Under the pieces are notes generated by a model. That model was not told the DNA's origin, did no database searches, and saw only the letters and a list, made by a program, of their open reading frames with translations. A stretch of 64,000 nucleotides of DNA from Solidesulfovibrio carbinoliphilus subsp. oakridgensis (GTDB lineage Bacteria > Desulfobacterota > Desulfovibrionia > Desulfovibrionales > Desulfovibrionaceae), in contig NZ_CM001368.1 in NCBI RefSeq assembly GCF_000177215.2, positions 3,355,625 to 3,419,624 of the forward strand. The letters run 5' to 3'. The position numbers were made by a program, and so were the translations under genes. Shown here one piece after another: positions 17,481-26,191 of this stretch (positions within the stretch are counted from its first letter, which is position 1; every line of letters begins with the position of its first letter).

Positions 17481-17996
17481 CTATGCGCCCGATACGGCGA
17501 AGGCCGCGTGGGCGACGATTTCGCCGGCGGGGGCCTGGTCGCCGAAACACACCGCCAGGACATACTGGTCCGGCACGCCCCGGTAGACCAGCCCCGGTAC
17601 GTTCCCGAACCCGAAGCGGCCGTAGAATCCGGGATCGCCCACCAGGACGATCCCGGCGGCCCCGCTGCCGCGTGCCCGCCGGAGCGACTCGCGGACCAGG
17701 GCGGAACCTATGCCCTGGCCCTGGCGGCGCGGCAGGACGCCGACCGGGCCAAGGAGGAGCCAGCCGTCCGGTTCCTCGCCCACGGCCGCGGGCGAAAGCG
17801 CAATATGCCCCACGGCCTCCCCGCCGGCTTCCGCCAGCAGGGACAGGGCCAGGGCCCCGGAAGCGCGCAGGCGTTCGACAATATGGTGCTCGGTGGGCTC
17901 GGCGCCGGGCGCGTGCATGGGATGCCCCTGGAAGGCGGCGTATTGTATTGGCGAGATGCGCGAAACGTCCTCGGGTCGTTCTTCTCTGATGTGCAT
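17481..17996 (-). CDS. GNAT-family N-acetyltransferase
   Basis: The 171-residue product starts MHIREERPEDV; the ATG at 17996 has GGAG 8 nt upstream and the longer frame lacks homologous sequence. The GNAT core is visible: LLGPVGVLPRRQGQGIGSALV contains the acetyl-CoA-binding R/Q-x2-G-x-G/A loop, followed by GDPGFYGRFGF, a motif typical of the YhbS-like group. The substrate is unknown. The gene stands alone. Confidence 0.85.
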   Translation of the reverse strand: MHIREERPEDVSRISPIQYAAFQGHPMHAPGAEPTEHHIVERLRASGALALSLLAEAGGEAVGHIALSPAAVGEEPDGWLLLGPVGVLPRRQGQGIGSALVRESLRRARGSGAAGIVLVGDPGFYGRFGFGNVPGLVYRGVPDQYVLAVCFGDQAPAGEIVAHAAFAVSGA

Positions 17997-18463
17997 GGCG
18001 GCACTCCTTGTGCGCGTTGGCGGCGCATGGGCGTCAGGGGACCGGACGGGGGCAAGGCCCGTCCCATGCGACGCGCGTGGTCCGTGATGGCCAGGGAAAC
18101 GCCAAGGAAGTGGTTGCCGGACAAGAGCGGAGAATGGCCGGCCCGAGGAGGTCGGACCGGATCGGTACGGGCGGGAAAGGCCGCTCCGCAGGGGAAAGAC
18201 GCCTCCTTCATGCCAGGAGGCGCACGCCTTGGGAGCGTTACCGGCCGCAGCTCTCGCCGGCAACCAGCGCCACAAGATCCAATGTGTGTGTTTGCAAAAA
18301 AACCTCTGCTGCAAAAGCGATTGCGTGAGGCCTTCCTACGCAGGGGGCCCCACGGCGTCAAGATCGCGCGGGCTGCCAAGGGCGTGTTCCGGAAGGGCGG
18401 CGGCCCGGCCCCGTCGCGGCACCGGCGGCAGGGGGAGAAATTTCGGACAACAAAATCGGACAA
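17997..18463. other. 467-bp gap, no gene recognised
   Basis: The DNA between the acetyltransferase and the tRNA-Asn terminator is high in GC with no supported gene. It includes the acetyltransferase leader on the minus strand. Confidence 0.35.
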
Positions 18464-18498
18464 CAAAAAAGGGCGTCGGCCGATGTGGCCGACGCCCT
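18464..18498 (-). terminator. tRNA-Asn terminator
   Basis: GGGCGTCGGCC and GGCCGACGCCC form an 11-bp stem around a 5-nt loop, with a U tract on the minus strand (A run 18464-18470). It lies 8 nt past the tRNA 3' end. Confidence 0.85.
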
Positions 18499-18506
18499 GG
18501 ATATTC

Positions 18507-18582
18507 TGGCTCCCCGGGACGGACTCGAACCGCCAACCTAGTGGTTAACAGCCACCCGCTCTGCCAATTGAGCTACCGGGGA
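18507..18582 (-). tRNA. tRNA-Asn(GUU)
   Basis: The minus strand folds into a complete cloverleaf: acceptor TCCCCGG pairs with CCGGGGA, the D arm contains GCTCAATTGGCAGAGC, the anticodon loop CTGTTAA carries GTT, and the T loop is TTCGAGT. CCA is encoded. Length is 76 nt. Confidence 0.96.
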
Positions 18583-18757
18583 ACAGCGAAGCGAAGAAGC
18601 GAATTATACTCGTGCGCCCATCCCGTCAAGCGTTTTTTGCGGGAGGCCGGAAAAATCCCTGGCGGCCACGCGTTGACGCGGTCCGCCATTTCTCGTATCG
18701 ATACGCGCTTGGCCGCTTGGAAAGGCGGCCCAACGCCCCAAGCAACGGAGAATCCCC

Positions 18758-20347
18758 GTGGGCAGCGACGCGCCACGTCAGAAAGAATACAAGCTCCCGG
18801 TCAAGTCCAAGCGGGTGGAGGACTTTCGTCCCCTGCTCGAAAGCCTGGACGCCGGCAACGAACTCAACGAGGTCTTCAAGAACCGCATCGCCAAGGCCGT
18901 GCAGCTCCTTGACGACGGCGTTCCGCTCTACCCCAACGACTTCGAGAAGGGCGAGGACATCGGTCCCGTGGCCGCGGGCCACGAACCCCTGGACGAAGAG
19001 GCCCTGGCGGCCGTGCCCACGGTCTTCCGCCTGGCCGGACGCATCGTCTCGCTGCGTTCCTTCGGCAAAGTCGCCTTTTTCACCATCCAGGACGCCTCGG
19101 GCCGGATCCAGGTCTTTGCCGAGCGGGACAAGCTCGGGACCGAGGCCTACCAGACGTTTAAAAAATTCGACATTGGCGACATCGTCGGGGTCTCGGGGCG
19201 GCTTTTCCGCACCAAGACCGGCGAGTTGACGCTCCACGCCGACACCGTCCGCCTGCTGACCAAGTCCATGCGCCCCCTGCCCGAGAAGTTCCATGGCTTA
19301 AAAGACGTGGAAACCCGCTACCGGCAGCGCTACGTGGACCTGATCGTGACGCCCAAGGCCGTCGAGATCTTCAAGGCCCGCACCACCATCGTGCGCGAAC
19401 TGCGGGCGTTTCTGGACACCGCCGGCTTCATGGAGGTCGAGACCCCCATGATGCAGGCCATTCCCGGCGGGGCCACGGCCAAGCCCTTTGTCACGCACCA
19501 CAATGCCCTGGACATGGGGCTGTTTCTCCGCATCGCGCCCGAACTCTACCTGAAGCGGCTGCTCGTCGGCGGGTTCGAGAAGGTCTATGAGGTCGGCCGC
19601 AACTTCAGGAACGAAGGCGTCTCCACCCGGCACAACCCCGAATTCACCATGTGCGAGTTCTACTGGGCCTATGCCCGGTACACCGACCTCATGGACCTGA
19701 CCGAGCGGCTTTTCAGCCACCTGGCCCGGGCCGTGACCGGCGGCGACGTGGTGACCTACCAGGGCCAGGAGATCAATCTCGGCCTCGGCTGGACCAGGCT
19801 CGCCTTCCACGATTCGCTGGAGAAGGTCGGCGGCATCTCCCCGGACGTCTACCGGGACTTCGACGCGGCCAAGGCGCTGGTGGAAAAGAGCGGGGAAAAA
19901 GTCCTCAAGGGCGAAAAGCTCGGCAAGGTCCAGGCCAAGCTCTTTGACATCTTCGTCGAGCCAAAGCTCCTCCAGCCGCATTTCATCTACCATTATCCGA
20001 CCGAGATCTCGCCGCTGTCGCGCCGCAACAGCGAGGACCCGACCATCACCGACCGGTTCGAGCTGTTCATCTGCGGTCGGGAGATGGCCAATGCCTTTTC
20101 GGAATTAAACGACCCCGTGGACCAGCGCCTGCGCTTCGAGGACCAGGTCCGCGAGAAGGAAGCCGGCGACGACGAGGCCCACCGCATGGACGACGACTAC
20201 GTCCGGGCCCTGGAGTACGGCATGCCGCCGGCGGCGGGGGAGGGGATCGGCATCGACCGGCTGGTCATGCTCCTGACCGACCAGGCCTCCATCCGCGAGG
20301 TGATCCTGTTTCCGCTGCTTCGGCCCGAAGGCTCCCCCGGTTCATGA
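18758..20347 (+). CDS. lysS: Lysyl-tRNA synthetase, class II
   Basis: This 529-residue enzyme charges tRNA-Lys. It has an N-terminal OB-fold anticodon-binding domain (about 75-165) and a class II catalytic domain: motif 1 around VETPMMQ..PGGATAKPF, motif 2 FRNEGVSTRHNPEF, and motif 3 GIGIDRLVML near the C-terminus. The GTG start at 18758 has GGAG 9 nt before it. It overlaps the next gene by four bases (ATGA), so it heads the lolC-lolD-bamA-skp operon. Confidence 0.96.
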   Translation: MGSDAPRQKEYKLPVKSKRVEDFRPLLESLDAGNELNEVFKNRIAKAVQLLDDGVPLYPNDFEKGEDIGPVAAGHEPLDEEALAAVPTVFRLAGRIVSLRSFGKVAFFTIQDASGRIQVFAERDKLGTEAYQTFKKFDIGDIVGVSGRLFRTKTGELTLHADTVRLLTKSMRPLPEKFHGLKDVETRYRQRYVDLIVTPKAVEIFKARTTIVRELRAFLDTAGFMEVETPMMQAIPGGATAKPFVTHHNALDMGLFLRIAPELYLKRLLVGGFEKVYEVGRNFRNEGVSTRHNPEFTMCEFYWAYARYTDLMDLTERLFSHLARAVTGGDVVTYQGQEINLGLGWTRLAFHDSLEKVGGISPDVYRDFDAAKALVEKSGEKVLKGEKLGKVQAKLFDIFVEPKLLQPHFIYHYPTEISPLSRRNSEDPTITDRFELFICGREMANAFSELNDPVDQRLRFEDQVREKEAGDDEAHRMDDDYVRALEYGMPPAAGEGIGIDRLVMLLTDQASIREVILFPLLRPEGSPGS

Positions 20348-21573
20348 GTTTCGAACTTTACATCGCCAAACGCTATCTCCTGGCCCGCCAGAAGCAGGCC
20401 TTCATCTCGGTCATCTCGCTGATCTCCATCCTCGGCGTCGGCCTCGGAGTGGCTTCGCTCATTGTCGTGGTCGGGGTGATGAACGGCTTTTCCCTGGAGC
20501 TTCGCGACAAGATCCTCGGCATCAACGCCCACATGGTGGCGTCCGTGGCCGGCGGGGCCCTCCACGACTATCGCGAGGACATGAAAAAGGCCGAGGCCGT
20601 GCCCGGCGTCCTCGGGGCCACGCCCTTCGTCTACACCGAGGTCATGCTGTCGAGCCCGCGCGGGGTCAAGGGCGTGGTCCTTCGCGGCGTGGACCCGGCT
20701 TCGGCCGGCAAGGTCCTGGCCCTGCCGGCCGAGATGACGGCAGGGAAGCTCGAGGACCTGACCGCACCCGGGCTTTTCCCGGGCATCATCGTCGGCCGGG
20801 AGTTGGCCGACCGGCTCGGGCTGGCCCTTGGCGACACCCTGAACCTGATGTCCCCGGCCGGCAAGGAATCCGCGGCCGGCTTCTCGCCCAAGGTCAAGAC
20901 CTTCACCATCTGCGGCCTTTTCAAGACCGGCATGTACGAATACGACTCCACCCTGGCCTACGTCTCCATACCGGCCGCCCAGGAACTGCTGGGCTTCAAG
21001 CGCGACATCGTCACGGGCCTGGAACTCAAGGTGGCGGACGTGGACGCCGTGGACACCCTCGCCCCCCTGGTCCGCACGGCCATGGGCGGGCCGCCGGTCT
21101 ACGTGCGGACCTGGATCGACATGAACGGCAACCTGTTCAAGGCGCTGCACCTGGAAAAGACGGCCATGTTCGTCATCCTGGTCATGATCGTCCTGGTGGG
21201 CTCCTTTTCCATCATCACCACGCTGGTCATGCTCGTCATGGAAAAGACCCGGGACATCGCCATCCTCATGTCCATGGGCGCGACAGCCAAAAACATCCGC
21301 AACATCTTCATGCTCCAGGGCACCATCATCGGGTTCGTGGGCACGGCGCTCGGCTACGGCCTGGGCCTCGGCGTGGCGCTCTCCCTCGAAAAATACCAGT
21401 TCATCAAGATCCCGGGCGACGTCTATCCCATGGACCACCTGCCGGTCCGGCTCGACTGGCCGGATCTGGCCGTGATCGGACTGACCGCCCTGGCCCTTTG
21501 TTTCCTGGCCACCCTGTACCCGGCCCGCCAGGCCTCGCGACTGGAACCGGCGGAGGCCCTGCGCCATGACTGA
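20344..21573 (+). CDS. lolC: Lipoprotein-releasing ABC transporter permease LolC/E
   Basis: This 409-residue inner-membrane permease releases mature lipoproteins to the carrier LolA. It has one N-terminal membrane segment (about 20-48), a large periplasmic domain, and three C-terminal segments (about 275-390), the MacB-like layout. A single gene of this kind is adjacent to lolD, so it probably forms a homodimer (LolF-like) instead of a LolC/LolE pair. The start overlaps lysS and the end overlaps lolD by 8 nt. Confidence 0.92.
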   Translation: MSFELYIAKRYLLARQKQAFISVISLISILGVGLGVASLIVVVGVMNGFSLELRDKILGINAHMVASVAGGALHDYREDMKKAEAVPGVLGATPFVYTEVMLSSPRGVKGVVLRGVDPASAGKVLALPAEMTAGKLEDLTAPGLFPGIIVGRELADRLGLALGDTLNLMSPAGKESAAGFSPKVKTFTICGLFKTGMYEYDSTLAYVSIPAAQELLGFKRDIVTGLELKVADVDAVDTLAPLVRTAMGGPPVYVRTWIDMNGNLFKALHLEKTAMFVILVMIVLVGSFSIITTLVMLVMEKTRDIAILMSMGATAKNIRNIFMLQGTIIGFVGTALGYGLGLGVALSLEKYQFIKIPGDVYPMDHLPVRLDWPDLAVIGLTALALCFLATLYPARQASRLEPAEALRHD

Positions 21574-22267
21574 TGCCCCGCTCTACGAGCTGACCAAGGT
21601 CAGGAAGGCCTACCAGGGCCCGGCCGAGGAGATCGTGGTCTTAAAGGGCCTGGATTTCACCATCAGGGCCGGGGACTCCATGGCCATTCTCGGGGCGTCG
21701 GGGTCGGGCAAGTCCTCGCTGCTCCATCTCCTCGGCGCATTGGACCGGCCAAGCAGCGGCACCATCCGGTTCCGCGGCCGGGACCTTGGCGGGCTGGCCC
21801 CGCACGAGGCGGCGCGGTTGCGCAATCGGGAAATCGGCTTCGTCTTTCAGTTTCACCATCTGCTGCCGGAGTTTTCGACGGTCGAAAACGTGGCCATGCC
21901 GGCCCTGATCGCCGGCGAATCCAAGCGCGAGGCTTTCGAGAAGGCCCGCGCATCTTTGTCGCTTGTGGGGCTTGATGAAAGGGCCGAACACAGGGTAACT
22001 ACCCTTTCCGGGGGAGAGCGACAGAGGGCGGCCATCGCCCGTGCTGTGCTATTACGGCCAGCCGTCCTTTTGGCCGACGAACCCACCGGCAATCTCGATG
22101 AATCCACCGGCGCCCGGGTTGGCGAGGTCCTCGCCCGCCTGAACGCCGAGTTGGGCATGACATTGGTTGTGGTCACCCACAACCATAACCTGGCCGCCCT
22201 CATGGGCCGGAGACTGGAGCTGCAGGGTGGAGAACTCTATGCGCGCAACGAAACATTTCGGTCTTAA
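21566..22267 (+). CDS. lolD: Lipoprotein-releasing ABC transporter ATPase LolD
   Basis: The 233-residue ABC ATPase drives LolC. Walker A is GASGSGKSS (about 44-52), the Q loop follows at FQFHH, the signature is LSGGERQRAAIARA and Walker B is VLLADEPTGNLDE. The Q-loop motif FQFHHLLPEF is typical of LolD. It overlaps lolC by 8 nt and bamA by 29 nt, so the operon is tightly coupled. Confidence 0.95.
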   Translation: MTDAPLYELTKVRKAYQGPAEEIVVLKGLDFTIRAGDSMAILGASGSGKSSLLHLLGALDRPSSGTIRFRGRDLGGLAPHEAARLRNREIGFVFQFHHLLPEFSTVENVAMPALIAGESKREAFEKARASLSLVGLDERAEHRVTTLSGGERQRAAIARAVLLRPAVLLADEPTGNLDESTGARVGEVLARLNAELGMTLVVVTHNHNLAALMGRRLELQGGELYARNETFRS

Positions 22268-24887
22268 GGGGCTCCTTCTTGTCGTGTGCCTCCTGCTGGC
22301 CGCGGGCCAGGCCATGGCCCAGTCCGGCAAGGTGCTGGTCCTGCCCTTTGAGATCAACGCCGCCGACGCCCTGCAGTCCGTCCAGGCGAGCCTGCCCCGC
22401 ATTCTGGCCGACAAGCTGAAGGCGGCCGGCGTGTCCGCCACGGCCGAGGGCGGCAAGGCCGTGGCCGGCGCCGACGCCGCCCGCCGGCTCGCCGCCGGGG
22501 CCCGGGCCGAATACGTGGTCTTTGGCAGCATCTCCAAGGTCGGCGAGGGCCTCTCCCTCGACGCGCGCGTGGCCAAGGCCGGCGGCGGCGAGCCGGTGGC
22601 CGTTTTCGCCTCGGCCAAGAGCGTGGTCGGCCTCGACACCGCGGCCGCCGAGCTGGCCGACAAGATAAGGCCCCAAGTCTCGGCCGTCGGCTCCTCGGAC
22701 CGGATCGTCGAAGTCGACGTGGAAGGCAACTCCATCCTCGACAAAGAGGTGGTGCTCTTAAAGATCAAGAGCCAGGTCAACCAGAACTACGACCCCAAGG
22801 CCGTCAACGACGACGTCAAGAAGCTCTTCGACATGGGCTACTTCGACGACGTCCAGGTCCGCCTGGACAACGCCCCGGGCGGCAAGCGCCTGACGTTCGT
22901 GGTCAAGGAAAAGCCGCGCATCCAGGCCATCGGCGTCACCGGCAACGGGGACGTGAAAAAAGACGATGTCCTCGAGGCCATGAGCACCAAGTCCGGCGGG
23001 GTCCTGAACCTCAAGGTCCTGGCCGACGACCTGGGCAAGATCCGCGAGCTCTACAGCAAGAAGGGCTACTACAAGACCGAGGTCACCTACGAGCTCGAGC
23101 AGACCGACCCGCGCGTGGCCCGGCTCAACATCATCATCAAGGAGCCCAAAAAGCTCTACATCAAGGAAGTCAAGATCGAGGGCGCCAAGCTGATTTCGGC
23201 CGGCGACCTGGAGTCCGAGCTGGCCACCTCCACCCGGCACTTCTGGTCCTGGGTCACGGGCTCGGGCGTGCTCAAGGAAGAGATGCTCGAACGCGACGCC
23301 GCGGCCATCGAGGCCTACTACGCCAACCGCGGTTTCGTGGACGCCAAGGTGGGCCAGCCCGAGGTCGTCTACGGCGACGACGGCATCACGGTCATCTTCC
23401 GGGTGGAAGAGGGCGACCGCTACAAGGTCGGTTCCGTGGCCTTCGGCGGCGACCTGCTCTACGACCAGCCCAAGCTCCTCGAGCGGATCAAGCTCGACGA
23501 GCTGTCGGCCAAGGGCGACTACTTCAACCGGTCCGTGGTGCGCGACGACCTGAACGCCCTGGCCGAGCTCTACGCCGACGACGGCTACGCCTTTGCCGAA
23601 GCCGACGTGGACATGAAGAAAAACGCCGAGACCAAGGTCATCGACATCGTCTACGTGGTCAACAAGGGCCGCAAGGTCTACGTGCGCCGCGTCTCCATCG
23701 AGGGCAACGAAAAGACCCGCGACAACGTGGTGCGCCGCGAAGTCCGCCTGGCCGACGGCGATCTCTTCTCGGGCTCCAAGCTTCGCCGCTCCAACGAGCG
23801 CCTGGACAAGCTCGAATACTTCGAGAAGGTCGACATCGAGACCGTGCCCACGGACAATCCGGGCGAAGTCGACATCAAGGTCAAGGTCAAGGACAAGAAC
23901 ACCGGCGCCATCAGCCTCGGCGCCGGCTACTCCACCTCGGACAGCGTGTTCTTCGGCGGCTCGGTGGAAGAGAAGAACCTCTTCGGCAAGGGCTACCACG
24001 CCAAGTTCCAGGGCATGTTCAGCGGCAAGTCCAGCCGGGGCATCTTAAGCTTCACCAACCCGCGCGTCTACGACTCCAACCTGGCCGCGGGCGTGGACGT
24101 CTACCAGGTCTACCGGGCCTACGACGACTTCAAGAAGTCCACCACCGGCGCCAAGCTCCGGTTCGCCTATCCCCTGGGCGAATACACGGTTCTGTCCTGG
24201 GATTACCGCCTGGACCACTACCACATCTACCATACCAACTGGGACGCTTCGAGCGTCATCCAGCAGTCGGCCGGCTGGCACTGGGCCAGTTCCGTGTACG
24301 CCGAGATCGACCGCGACACCGTGGACAGCGCCACCAAGCCGACCAAGGGCACGAAGAACACCCTGTCGCTCGAATACGCCGGCGGCGCGGTGGGCGGCGA
24401 CGACGCCTTCATCAAGCCGGTCTTCACCTCGAACTACTTCCAGCCCCTGCCGCTCGACATGGTCTTCCACTGGCGCGGCCAGGCCGGCGTGCTCTTCCCG
24501 AACGCGGGCGGCGACATCCCGGTCTACGAACGCTTCTACCTCGGCGGCATCAACAACGTGCGCGGCTACGAGCTCGACAAGATCTCTCCCCGCGACCCCT
24601 GGACCCGTGAGCGTATCGGCGGCAAGGCGGAGTTCTTCACCAACTTCGAAACCATCTTCCCCATCAGCAAGTCCAACGGCCTGCTCGGCGTGGTCTTCTT
24701 CGACGCCGGTAACTCCTGGATGGACTACAGCGATGTGGGCTTCGACTTCTACAAGAGTGTCGGTGCCGGCGTGCGCTGGTATTCGCCGCTCGGGCTCATC
24801 CGGGTGGAATACGGCTACGGCCTTGATGCCGAACGGCACCACCTGCAGCCGTCGCAGGTCGGCTTCACCATGGGCCAGACCTTCTAG
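22239..24887 (+). CDS. bamA: Outer membrane assembly factor BamA with extra N-terminal domain
   Basis: The 882-residue protein from the ATG at 22239 (GGTGGAG upstream) has a signal peptide ending near AQA/MAQ at about 28. Residues 30-150 form an additional domain (GKVLVLPFEIN ... GARAEYVVFGSISK) resembling the N-terminal domains of TolB/LpoB-like envelope proteins. It is not a POTRA. Five POTRA repeats follow (about 155-510), and the 16-strand barrel includes the lid motif GGINNVRGYE and ends in the expected aromatic F (TMGQTF). BamA folds proteins into the outer membrane. The upstream Lol genes and downstream skp supply its lipoproteins and substrates. Confidence 0.94.
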   Translation: MRATKHFGLKGLLLVVCLLLAAGQAMAQSGKVLVLPFEINAADALQSVQASLPRILADKLKAAGVSATAEGGKAVAGADAARRLAAGARAEYVVFGSISKVGEGLSLDARVAKAGGGEPVAVFASAKSVVGLDTAAAELADKIRPQVSAVGSSDRIVEVDVEGNSILDKEVVLLKIKSQVNQNYDPKAVNDDVKKLFDMGYFDDVQVRLDNAPGGKRLTFVVKEKPRIQAIGVTGNGDVKKDDVLEAMSTKSGGVLNLKVLADDLGKIRELYSKKGYYKTEVTYELEQTDPRVARLNIIIKEPKKLYIKEVKIEGAKLISAGDLESELATSTRHFWSWVTGSGVLKEEMLERDAAAIEAYYANRGFVDAKVGQPEVVYGDDGITVIFRVEEGDRYKVGSVAFGGDLLYDQPKLLERIKLDELSAKGDYFNRSVVRDDLNALAELYADDGYAFAEADVDMKKNAETKVIDIVYVVNKGRKVYVRRVSIEGNEKTRDNVVRREVRLADGDLFSGSKLRRSNERLDKLEYFEKVDIETVPTDNPGEVDIKVKVKDKNTGAISLGAGYSTSDSVFFGGSVEEKNLFGKGYHAKFQGMFSGKSSRGILSFTNPRVYDSNLAAGVDVYQVYRAYDDFKKSTTGAKLRFAYPLGEYTVLSWDYRLDHYHIYHTNWDASSVIQQSAGWHWASSVYAEIDRDTVDSATKPTKGTKNTLSLEYAGGAVGGDDAFIKPVFTSNYFQPLPLDMVFHWRGQAGVLFPNAGGDIPVYERFYLGGINNVRGYELDKISPRDPWTRERIGGKAEFFTNFETIFPISKSNGLLGVVFFDAGNSWMDYSDVGFDFYKSVGAGVRWYSPLGLIRVEYGYGLDAERHHLQPSQVGFTMGQTF

Positions 24888-25058
24888 GTCCGGCAGGGAA
24901 CGCCGGCGCGGACACCCGCGGGGCAGGCATGGAAGGATGACCGGACCGTGGCCGTGCCGCACAGGCGGTCGCGCAACCGGGACGCGGACCGGGAAACAGA
25001 GCAAAACAACCGGGGGGCGACGGCCCCCCGAAACACGGAAAGAGCAAGGAGTCGCGTA

Positions 25059-25565
25059 ATGGCCGTAATGGTACGGGTTTTGATTGTGTTGGCCGTTCTG
25101 GTCCTGCCGGTGACGGCGTTTGCCCAGGGCAAAATCGGCATCATCAACCTCGATGAGGCCCTGTCCAACTCGAGCGCCGGCAAGGCCGCCCTGACCGGCC
25201 TCAAGAGCAAGTTCGAGGCACGCGAAAAGGCCATCGCCGCCCAGGGCGAGGAACTGAAACGCATGCAGGACGAACTGCAGAAAAAGAGCGTGGCCCTGTC
25301 CCAGGACGCCATGAAGGCCAAGGCCGCCGATTTCGAAGGCAAGGCCCGCAAGTATCTCGACGACCGCAACAAGCTCCAGCAGGAAGAGCAGCAGGCCCAG
25401 CAGGGCGTGCTCCAGCCCCTGCTCAACCGCCTGCAGAAGGTCGTTTCCGACTACGCGACCCAGAATGGCTTCAGCATCATCCTCGAAGCCCGCAGCGTGC
25501 CCTACTACGATCCCAAGATGGATGTGACCGCCGCCATCCAGTCCCAGTTCGACAAAGCCAAATAG
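25059..25565 (+). CDS. skp: Periplasmic chaperone Skp/OmpH
   Basis: The 168-residue precursor starts at 25059 behind AAGGAG and has a signal peptide (MAVMVRVLIVLAVL, cleavage near TAFAQ). The mature part begins with the family's KIGIINLDEAL strand and continues as a long charged coiled coil (about 50-125), the tentacle of the trimeric chaperone that carries unfolded outer membrane proteins to BamA, its upstream neighbour. Confidence 0.92.
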   Translation: MAVMVRVLIVLAVLVLPVTAFAQGKIGIINLDEALSNSSAGKAALTGLKSKFEAREKAIAAQGEELKRMQDELQKKSVALSQDAMKAKAADFEGKARKYLDDRNKLQQEEQQAQQGVLQPLLNRLQKVVSDYATQNGFSIILEARSVPYYDPKMDVTAAIQSQFDKAK

Positions 25566-25589
25566 GGCGTTCGCCAAGCCGTCTTGATG

Positions 25590-25619
25590 GGCCGGGGCGT
25601 TTGTCGTCCCGGCCTTTTT
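25590..25619 (+). terminator. Terminator between skp and fabZ
   Basis: GGCCGGG and CCCGGCC pair around an 11-nt loop and run into TTTTT, 24 nt after the skp stop. It may terminate the lysS-skp transcript or attenuate fabZ. Confidence 0.7.
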
Positions 25620-25636
25620 CACATGGAGGACCAGCC

Positions 25637-26101
25637 ATGACCACGACCCCGGGCGCACCCATCGCCATAACCGAGATCTTCGACCTCCTGCCCCACCGCT
25701 ACCCGTTCCTGTTGGTGGACCGCGTCCTCGAATACGACCCCGGCGTTTCGATCACGGCCCTAAAAAACGTGACCATAAACGAGCCGTTTTTCCAGGGCCA
25801 CTTCCCGGGCGTGCCGGTCATGCCGGGCATGCTGATCCTCGAAGCCCTGGCCCAGGCCGGCGGCATCCTGGTGTCGAAAAGCCTGGACGGGCCCCTTGGC
25901 GACCGGATCTTCATGTTCACGGGGGTGGAGAAGGCCAAGTTCCGCCGGCCGGTGACGCCCGGCGACCAGCTCGTGCTCCGGTGTTTCGACCTCAAGCGCC
26001 GGATGACCCTTTGCAAGATGCGGGCCCAGGCTTCGGTCGACGGCAAGGTCGTGGCCGAGGCCGACCTGTCGGCCGCGGTGGTGGACAAGGGCGCGGTCTA
26101 G
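25637..26101 (+). CDS. fabZ: 3-hydroxyacyl-ACP dehydratase FabZ
   Basis: The 154-residue hot-dog enzyme dehydrates 3-hydroxyacyl-ACP in fatty-acid synthesis. The catalytic His and Glu are in QGHFPGVPVMPGMLILEALA, the family signature, and LLPHRYPFLLVDRV starts the fold. The ATG at 25637 follows GGAGGA. In many Gram-negative bacteria lpxD and lpxA flank fabZ. Neither is here: skp precedes and a converging c-di-GMP gene follows. Confidence 0.95.
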   Translation: MTTTPGAPIAITEIFDLLPHRYPFLLVDRVLEYDPGVSITALKNVTINEPFFQGHFPGVPVMPGMLILEALAQAGGILVSKSLDGPLGDRIFMFTGVEKAKFRRPVTPGDQLVLRCFDLKRRMTLCKMRAQASVDGKVVAEADLSAAVVDKGAV

Positions 26102-26191
26102 GCCGGCCCGGCCGGTCCGGACGGGCGACCCGGCCCGGCCTCCGGGGGGCCTCCGGGGAGCCGGGGGCGGCCGGAAGCCTTGCGGCGGCCG

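Noticed and set aside
22758-25658. Two long minus-strand frames opposite bamA and skp
   Set aside because: They are antisense to well-conserved genes, with low-complexity Val/Leu/Gly composition and no start signals.
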